In this document: piece by piece, positions 5,544-10,392 of the stretch
How the letters are laid out: each line of letters begins with the position of its first letter
How positions within the stretch are numbered: the first letter of the stretch is position 1
Position numbers and translations under genes: made by a program
The notes under the pieces: model-generated
The model's database searches: none
Seen by the model: only the letters and a program-made list of their open reading frames with translations
What the model was told of the DNA's origin: nothing
NCBI GenBank assembly: GCA_025965395.1
Contig: JAOPXA010000307.1
Location: forward strand, 1-10,392
Length of the DNA: 10,392 nucleotides
Source of the DNA: Nocardioidaceae bacterium
Lineage (GTDB): Bacteria; Actinomycetota; Actinomycetes; Propionibacteriales; Nocardioidaceae
Direction: 5' to 3'

Positions 5544-6365
5544 ATGGGTCGTTTTGACGGAAAAGTTGCCTTCATCACCGGAGCCGCTCGCGGCCAAGGC
5601 AGGAATCACGCTATCCGGCTGGCAGAAGAGGGCGCCGACATCATTGCGGTGGATATCTGCAAACAGATCGACACGATTCCGTATGCGCTCTCACGGCCTG
5701 AGGATCTCGAGGAAACCGTCGCGCTGATCGAGAAGCTGGGGCGCCGCGTCGTCGCAGTGGAAGCCGACGTTCTCGACGCCGCCGCCATGGTGGCCGCGGT
5801 CAAACAGGGTGTCGACGAACTCGGCCGCATTGACATCGTCCTCGCCAACGCGGGCGTCGCACCTCACTCGGTCGATGAGTTGGACGCCGTTCAGGTGTTC
5901 ATGGACACCATCGCGATCAACCTCGGTGGTGTACGCAACGCAGTCGCTGCCGCGGCTCCCTACATGATCGCGCAGGGCGATGGCGGCGCCATCGTCATCA
6001 CCAGCTCGACGCAAGGCCTCAGTGGAGCCGGTGGCACGGGCACAGGCGCCACGGACGGCTACGTCGCCTCGAAGCACGGCGTGGTGGGCCTGATGCGCTC
6101 CTGGGCCAACTGGCTTGCGCCCCACATGATCCGCGTCAACACAGTGCACCCGACCGGCGTGATGACCAAGATGATCGACAATGAGTCGATGGGCGCCTTC
6201 GTCGCACAGTCGCCGCACCTTGCCGACGCGATGGCCAACCTGATGCCCGTCCCCGTGGTCGACATCGAAGACATCACCAACGCGGTGCTCTACCTTGTCT
6301 CCGACGACGGCCGCTACGTCACGGGCGTGACGCTGCCCGTCGATGCGGGATTCGGCGTCAAGTAG
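5544..6365 (+). CDS. Mycofactocin-type SDR-family NAD-dependent oxidoreductase
   Basis: A 273-residue classical-type short-chain dehydrogenase/reductase, probably oxidising an alcohol or reducing a ketone in the cytosol. The cofactor motif TGAARGQG has glycines 13, 17 and 19. Asp37 after the second strand suggests NAD rather than NADP. NAG is at 102-104, the catalytic Ser at 154/155 (ITSSTQG), and Tyr173 and Lys177 in YVASK. The insertion after Asp37, with IDTIPYALSRPEDLEET (42-58), and the preceding GQGRNHAIRLAEEGADII are characteristic of the mycofactocin-coupled SDR subfamily. Those enzymes hold NAD tightly and pass electrons to the peptide-derived cofactor mycofactocin. The start is ATG at 5544-5546, with GGGAGAGGA about 6 nt upstream. 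It is the only plus-strand gene here, divergent from rpsF and convergent with the ABC permease (19-nt gap, no hairpin terminator seen). No mycofactocin biosynthesis gene is in view and the substrate is unknown. Confidence 0.93.
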   Translation: MGRFDGKVAFITGAARGQGRNHAIRLAEEGADIIAVDICKQIDTIPYALSRPEDLEETVALIEKLGRRVVAVEADVLDAAAMVAAVKQGVDELGRIDIVLANAGVAPHSVDELDAVQVFMDTIAINLGGVRNAVAAAAPYMIAQGDGGAIVITSSTQGLSGAGGTGTGATDGYVASKHGVVGLMRSWANWLAPHMIRVNTVHPTGVMTKMIDNESMGAFVAQSPHLADAMANLMPVPVVDIEDITNAVLYLVSDDGRYVTGVTLPVDAGFGVK

Positions 6366-6384
6366 GTCTCCAGCACGGGCGTCC

Positions 6385-8934
6385 TCATACGGAGCCGATG
6401 GCATTGAGGACGTTCAGCTTGGCCGCACGACGTGCGGGCAGCACCGCGGCCAACGTGCCGACGACGCGCGCAACGACGACAAAGGCCACGAGCCGCACCC
6501 ACGGGATCGCCAGGTCGGTGATGCCGTCGTCGGCGACTGCGCGCTGCAGCACGAGGCCGAACAAGATCCCCATCGCGACGCCTAGCACCGTGCCCAGGAG
6601 CGCGATGGCGATCGCCTCGAGCCGGATCATGCGGCGTAGCTGCGGCCGACTCATTCCCACCGCGCGCAACAGACCTACCTCGCGGGTCCGCTCGATGACA
6701 CTCAGCGCGAGGGTGTTGACGATGCCCAGGGCAGCAATGACGATCGCTAGCCCGAGCAGCGCATAAATCAGGTAGAGCAGTTGATTGACCTGGGCGCGCT
6801 GCGCCTCCGCAAACTCCTGCTGGTTCTGCACCGTGACGGTCGGGAAGTCCTTCGTCGCAGCCTCGATCTCCTTGCCCAGCGCGACCTTGTCGACATCCGA
6901 TGCCGCATTGACGCTGACGTCGGAGTCCGCGCGCAGGACCTTCGCCGCCGCCACGGTGGAGAGGGGCACAATCGCGCCACCCACGACGCGCGCCGACTCA
7001 TACGTGCTGACGACCTTTGCCTTCACCGTGCCGGACGGGAAGGTGAGCGTGAGGGTGTCGCCGACCTTGACGCCTAACTTCTTGGCATTGTCGTCGGTGA
7101 GGGCGATCTGACCGTCGCCCACGGTGTCAGATCCCGACGTGTAGGTCAGCGAGTAGATCGCATTGAGCGCCTTCGAGTCGGTAGCGGAGGCATAGATCGT
7201 GTCACCGTCGGCCTTGAACGGAAGGCTCTGCGTCGTCACCATGGCACCGACCCCATCGATCTTGGCGATGCTGTCGGCGATGGTGGTGGAGAACGGCAGC
7301 CCGATCGCATTGGAGACCAGATAGTCGGACGTGAATTCCTTCTTGACACTCACGTCGATCGACTTGTTGATCGACGCGCCCAGCACCGACATCGTGGTCA
7401 TGAGGGCAAGCCCGATCATCAGTGCGGACGCCGTAGCGGCGGTGCGCCGCGGATTGCGCAAGGCGTTCTCGGTCGCGAGTATGCCCACCGTGCCATAGCG
7501 CCGGCGATAGACAACCCCGAGAGCCCGGAGGAACGGGCGGCCCAGCATGGGGCTGAGGAGCGAGACCCCGATGAGCACCGCAAGGATCCCGCCGCCGACC
7601 ATCGCTGTGGTGACGTTGGTGTCCAAGGTGGCCAGCAGACCCGATGCAAGGAGCGCAACGCCAGCCACCACCACGAGGGCGCCCACGACGACGCGGCGGC
7701 GGATCGACGACTCGGGCAGGGCGATGTCGTCACGCATCGCTGCTACGGGGGCGATCGTTGCTGCGCGGCGGGCAGGCACATAGGCCGCGAGGAGAGTGAC
7801 CACGATTCCCACGGCGTAGGAGACGACAGCGGTCCGCGGCTTGAAGACCAGCGCCGTGCCCGAGAGGTCAAGGCCGAAGGTGGCAAAGAGCACCTTCAAG
7901 CCGGCCGCGAGACCAAACCCCAGGAACAGGCCGAGCGTCGAGCCGATCACTCCGACGACCGCCGCCTCGAGCAGGACGGCGCGCGTGACCTGCCGCCTTG
8001 ACGCGCCCAACGCACGCAGCAGCGCTAGCTCGCGACTGCGTTGCGCGACAAGGATCGAGAACGTGTTGATGATGAGGAAGGTCCCGACCACCAAGGCGAT
8101 CGCAGCGAAGACGAGCAGGAACGTGTTGAGGAAACCGAGCACCGTATCGACGATGCTCTTGACCTCGGCGGCCACTTTGTCCCCCGTGGCCGCTTCCAAT
8201 CCTTTGGGAAGAAGGGTCCGCGTCGAGGCGGCAAGCTCTTTCTGGGTCACTCCGGGCGCGGCGGTCAGCGCGACAGATGTGTAGACGTCGCGTCCTTCGA
8301 GGAAGATCTTCTGAGCGGTCGCGGTGTCGAAGAAGACAAGCGTGGCACCGGCCAGACCGCCTCCACCGAACTCGGCAAGACCAACGAGCTTGGCGTTGAC
8401 GAGCGGCACGGTGCCCGCCGTCACCATGCGCACCGTGTCTCCGAGGCGATAGCCCGCCTTGTCGGCCGATCGCGCGTCCAGGACGACCTCGTTGCTGCCC
8501 TTCGGGGCGTGACCCTTCTCGATCGTGACGGTCGGGTTGCCCGTTGCGCTCGGTGCGTCGGTGTAGTTGAAAGCGAGTGTCGGGGCGCCGCTGCCGCCCA
8601 ACAGCTTGCCGTTCTTGCGGATGACGAAGAGACCGATCCCATCCACCGAGGGGTCGACGCGAGCGGCGCCTGGGGTTTTCCTCAAGCTCTCGACCGTCGC
8701 GGCGGAGATCGTACGGGCGTCGATGGCCGCTGATGGCCCGGACGGATCCGTGCCGGTTTGGCGGACGGTGACATCAGCGACCGAGCCATTGACGATGTTG
8801 TCGAAGCTGCTCCCCATCGTGTCGGTGAAGACGAACGAACCGGCCACGAATGCCACGCCCAGCACGATCGCGAAGGCGCTGAGGAGCAGCCGAACCTTTC
8901 GGGCGAACAAGTTGCGAAGCGTGACGCGCAGCAC
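6385..8934 (-). CDS. ABC transporter permease, double FtsX domain with MacB-like periplasmic domains
   Basis: An 849-residue integral membrane subunit of a type VII (MacB/LolCDE/FtsEX-like) ABC transporter. Such systems transmit mechanical force or export substrates rather than importing them. The N-terminus has a positive anchor and TM1 (about 14-36), then a large extracytoplasmic MacB-PCD-like domain (about 40-260). A first FtsX unit follows with the coupling-helix motif RSRELALLRALGASRRQV near residue 290, then central membrane segments (about 415-465). TM, a second extracytoplasmic domain (about 510-690) and a second FtsX unit complete it, with the parallel motif RTREVGLLRAVGMSRPQL near residue 745. 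About ten membrane segments are expected. The start is GTG at 8932-8934, only 2 nt after the ATPase stop codon, with an AGGGG site inside the ATPase gene, so translation is likely coupled. The substrate cannot be read from sequence. Confidence 0.93.
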   Translation of the reverse strand: MLRVTLRNLFARKVRLLLSAFAIVLGVAFVAGSFVFTDTMGSSFDNIVNGSVADVTVRQTGTDPSGPSAAIDARTISAATVESLRKTPGAARVDPSVDGIGLFVIRKNGKLLGGSGAPTLAFNYTDAPSATGNPTVTIEKGHAPKGSNEVVLDARSADKAGYRLGDTVRMVTAGTVPLVNAKLVGLAEFGGGGLAGATLVFFDTATAQKIFLEGRDVYTSVALTAAPGVTQKELAASTRTLLPKGLEAATGDKVAAEVKSIVDTVLGFLNTFLLVFAAIALVVGTFLIINTFSILVAQRSRELALLRALGASRRQVTRAVLLEAAVVGVIGSTLGLFLGFGLAAGLKVLFATFGLDLSGTALVFKPRTAVVSYAVGIVVTLLAAYVPARRAATIAPVAAMRDDIALPESSIRRRVVVGALVVVAGVALLASGLLATLDTNVTTAMVGGGILAVLIGVSLLSPMLGRPFLRALGVVYRRRYGTVGILATENALRNPRRTAATASALMIGLALMTTMSVLGASINKSIDVSVKKEFTSDYLVSNAIGLPFSTTIADSIAKIDGVGAMVTTQSLPFKADGDTIYASATDSKALNAIYSLTYTSGSDTVGDGQIALTDDNAKKLGVKVGDTLTLTFPSGTVKAKVVSTYESARVVGGAIVPLSTVAAAKVLRADSDVSVNAASDVDKVALGKEIEAATKDFPTVTVQNQQEFAEAQRAQVNQLLYLIYALLGLAIVIAALGIVNTLALSVIERTREVGLLRAVGMSRPQLRRMIRLEAIAIALLGTVLGVAMGILFGLVLQRAVADDGITDLAIPWVRLVAFVVVARVVGTLAAVLPARRAAKLNVLNAIGSV

Positions 8935-8936
8935 TG

Positions 8937-9689
8937 CTAGAAGCCCCTACCTTCGACCGTACGTGCTTGAAGTGCCGTCATACGTTCAAGAACAGACTCA
9001 GCCGTCGGCGCGAGGAGCTCATCGACGACCTTGCCATCAGCCAGGAACACGACACGATCGGTGTAGGAAGCGGCGATCGGATCGTGCGTCACCATGACGA
9101 CTGTCTGGCCGAACTCCTTGACGCTGCGGCGCAGGAACGACAGCACTTCGGCGCCGGATGCCGAGTCGAGGTTGCCCGTCGGCTCATCGGCGAACACGAT
9201 CGCTGGGCGGCTCACCAAGGCGCGTGCGCAAGCGACACGCTGCTGTTGGCCTCCCGACATCTCGTTGGGTCGGTGCCCTAGGCGATCCCGCAGGCCCACC
9301 GTGTCGACGACCTGGTCGAACCACCCCGGGTCCGGATTCTTGCCGGCGATCGACAAGGGCAGCAGGATGTTCTCCTGCGCCGTCAGCGTTGGGACCAGGT
9401 TGAACGACTGGAAGACAAACCCGATCTTGTCGCGCCGCAAGAGCGTGAGGGCCTTGTCGTTGAGCGAGGAAAGCTCGGTCTCGCCGATGAACACGTGCCC
9501 CGTCGAGACGTCATCGAGCGCGGCCATGCAGTGCATCAAGGTCGACTTGCCTGAGCCCGAGGGACCCATCACCGCCGTGTACTGCCCTTCGAAGATGTCG
9601 ATCGAGACACCCGCAAGCGCATGGACCTGCGCATCGCCCTTGCCGTACGTCTTGGTGAGATCGACGGATCGCGCAGCAACAGAGGGCAT
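8937..9689 (-). CDS. ABC transporter ATP-binding protein, MacB/LolD type
   Basis: A 250-residue cytoplasmic ATPase that pairs with the FtsX-type permease encoded immediately downstream. All motifs are intact: Walker [10 protein letters not shown] (42-50, Lys48), Q-loop [10 protein letters not shown] with Gln94, signature [15 protein letters not shown] (144-158), Walker [13 protein letters not shown] with catalytic Glu169, and the switch His202 in MVTHDP. The [13 protein letters not shown] and ADEPTGNLD sequences are typical of the LolD/MacB/FtsE subgroup. About 25 residues after the nucleotide-binding core ([19 protein letters not shown] region) form a short C-terminal tail. The start is ATG at 9687-9689; the upstream GGGGT lies too close to be an ideal ribosome-binding site. 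It begins 21 nt after the stop of the transglutaminase-like gene, and its own stop is 2 nt before the permease start. Confidence 0.95.
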   Translation of the reverse strand: MPSVAARSVDLTKTYGKGDAQVHALAGVSIDIFEGQYTAVMGPSGSGKSTLMHCMAALDDVSTGHVFIGETELSSLNDKALTLLRRDKIGFVFQSFNLVPTLTAQENILLPLSIAGKNPDPGWFDQVVDTVGLRDRLGHRPNEMSGGQQQRVACARALVSRPAIVFADEPTGNLDSASGAEVLSFLRRSVKEFGQTVVMVTHDPIAASYTDRVVFLADGKVVDELLAPTAESVLERMTALQARTVEGRGF

Positions 9690-9710
9690 ACCCCAGTATC
9701 CGCTCTGTAC

Positions 9711-10392
9711 CTACTGGAGGCGCGTGATCTGGACTTCGACGAACATCCGAGATTCGCCCGCGCCGGAGTAGATGCCACGCAACGGCGCCGTGTCGGCGTA
9801 CTCGCGACCACGACCGACGAGGACGTGTCGGTCGCCGGGCCAGATCGCGTTGGCCGGGTCGTAGCCGACCCACTGGCCATCCCACCACTCGATCCACGAG
9901 TGAGACTCACCCTGCACGGTCTTGCCGACCACCGGCTCGGACTGAGGGTGAAGATAGCCGGAGACATACCGTGCGGGAATGCCGGCCTTGCGCAGGCAAC
10001 CAATCGAGAGGTGCGCCATGTCCTGGCACACACCGGCGCGCGCATCCCAGGCATCGGACGCGAGAGTGGTCACCTCGGTCGAGCCGGGCAGATAGCGGAT
10101 CTCGCTGTGGACGAACTCGGCGATCTCGCGGGCCAGATCACTCGGTGTGGCGGCGCGTGCCTTCCACTCCTGCACGCGGTCGGTGAGCTCCTCGCCCGGA
10201 TCGACGCGGGCGCCGATGGCCAGCGACTCGCAGTACTGATCCTTGAAGTCCGATGCAGCCAGCACCTCCCAGGCAACTCCGTTGAGCACGGGGGCCGATC
10301 GGTCGACATCGACCGTGGACGTCGAGACAACGGTCAGTTCTTCGTGCACCTCGTGCACCTCGAAAGCGGTGACCTGCGTGCCCCAGTAGTCC
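9711..10392 (-). CDS. Transglutaminase-like cysteine protease family protein (N-terminus outside window)
   Basis: The frame is open to the right edge; 226 codons are visible, beginning [12 protein letters not shown], which is a typical N-terminal domain segment, so a GTG at 10356-10358 is not the real start. The family is about 270-290 residues, so roughly 45-60 are missing. The visible N-terminal part is the bacterial transglutaminase-like beta domain. The papain-like core follows with the catalytic triad: Cys in AGVCQDMAH (codon 10026-10028), His in ESHSWIEWW (9900-9902) and Asp in GYDPAN (9858-9860). Proteins of this family act as peptidases or, rarely, as transglutaminases, and in actinobacteria often sit beside alpha-E and circularly permuted ATP-grasp genes involved in making a modified peptide. 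Those genes are not in view. Cytoplasmic or exported location cannot be judged without the N-terminus. Confidence 0.9.
   Translation of the reverse strand, partial: DYWGTQVTAFEVHEVHEELTVVSTSTVDVDRSAPVLNGVAWEVLAASDFKDQYCESLAIGARVDPGEELTDRVQEWKARAATPSDLAREIAEFVHSEIRYLPGSTEVTTLASDAWDARAGVCQDMAHLSIGCLRKAGIPARYVSGYLHPQSEPVVGKTVQGESHSWIEWWDGQWVGYDPANAIWPGDRHVLVGRGREYADTAPLRGIYSGAGESRMFVEVQITRLQ

Noticed and set aside
6366..6384. Bidirectional terminator between the convergent SDR and permease genes
   Set aside because: The 19-nt gap has no inverted repeat or T-run.
5691..6404. A 237-codon minus-strand open frame
   Set aside because: Antisense to the SDR gene, whose catalytic residues are all present; the protein is His/Asp-rich nonsense typical of shadow frames in GC-rich DNA.
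10343..10360. Tandem duplication of CGTGCACCT in the transglutaminase-like gene
   Set aside because: Two copies of 9 nt encoding an in-frame VHE repeat; probably a small harmless duplication in a loop, with no further copies.
1..10392. CRISPR arrays, tRNA or rRNA genes, insertion sequences, phage genes
   Set aside because: No direct-repeat arrays, cloverleaf-like segments, transposase or phage motifs were recognised on either strand.

Overview
The window comes from the chromosome of a high-GC Gram-positive bacterium (Actinomycetota). The evidence is the high GC content, frequent GTG and TTG starts, the block rpsF-ssb-rpsR-rplI-dnaB, a mycofactocin-type short-chain dehydrogenase, and DnaA-box-like sites of the TTGTCCACA type used by actinobacteria. 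The protein sequences look most like Propionibacteriales/Nocardioidaceae, but that placement is recalled from family resemblance and is only tentative.

Layout, in order of minus-strand transcription from the right edge. (1) A transglutaminase-like cysteine protease (cut by the window edge, 9711-10392) is followed 21 nt later by a MacB/LolD-type ABC ATPase (8937-9689). Two nt after that comes an 849-residue double-FtsX permease (6385-8934). These three probably form one transcript. (2) A single plus-strand gene, a mycofactocin-type SDR oxidoreductase (5544-6365), converges on the permease with a 19-nt gap. (3) A 233-nt divergent region carries the rpsF leader, with a hairpin and a possible Shine-Dalgarno-sequestering stem. 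(4) The operon rpsF (S6), ssb, rpsR (S18) and rplI (L9) spans 5310 to 3612 and ends in a clear intrinsic terminator. (5) A 528-nt non-coding region (3084-3611) lies upstream of dnaB. It holds a long palindrome, a cluster of DnaA-box-like sites and an AT-rich tract. (6) dnaB, the replicative helicase (1665-3083), has no intein in its P-loop region. (7) A second long palindrome (1588-1658) follows, then a DedA-family membrane protein (916-1560) and a succinate-semialdehyde dehydrogenase (1-906, cut by the left edge), 9 nt apart.

Most of the window is conserved housekeeping content. I do not see a new defence, mobile or biosynthetic system. The parts worth a second look are non-coding. The DnaA-box cluster with an 87% AT tract upstream of dnaB suggests that DnaA controls or is titrated at the helicase locus. 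The two long palindromes share the same 9-bp ends but have different cores, and they bracket dnaB with its control region. The rpsF leader fold could mediate S6:S18 autoregulation. A further coding curiosity is that the S18 protein of the main operon lacks every cysteine of the zinc-binding form.
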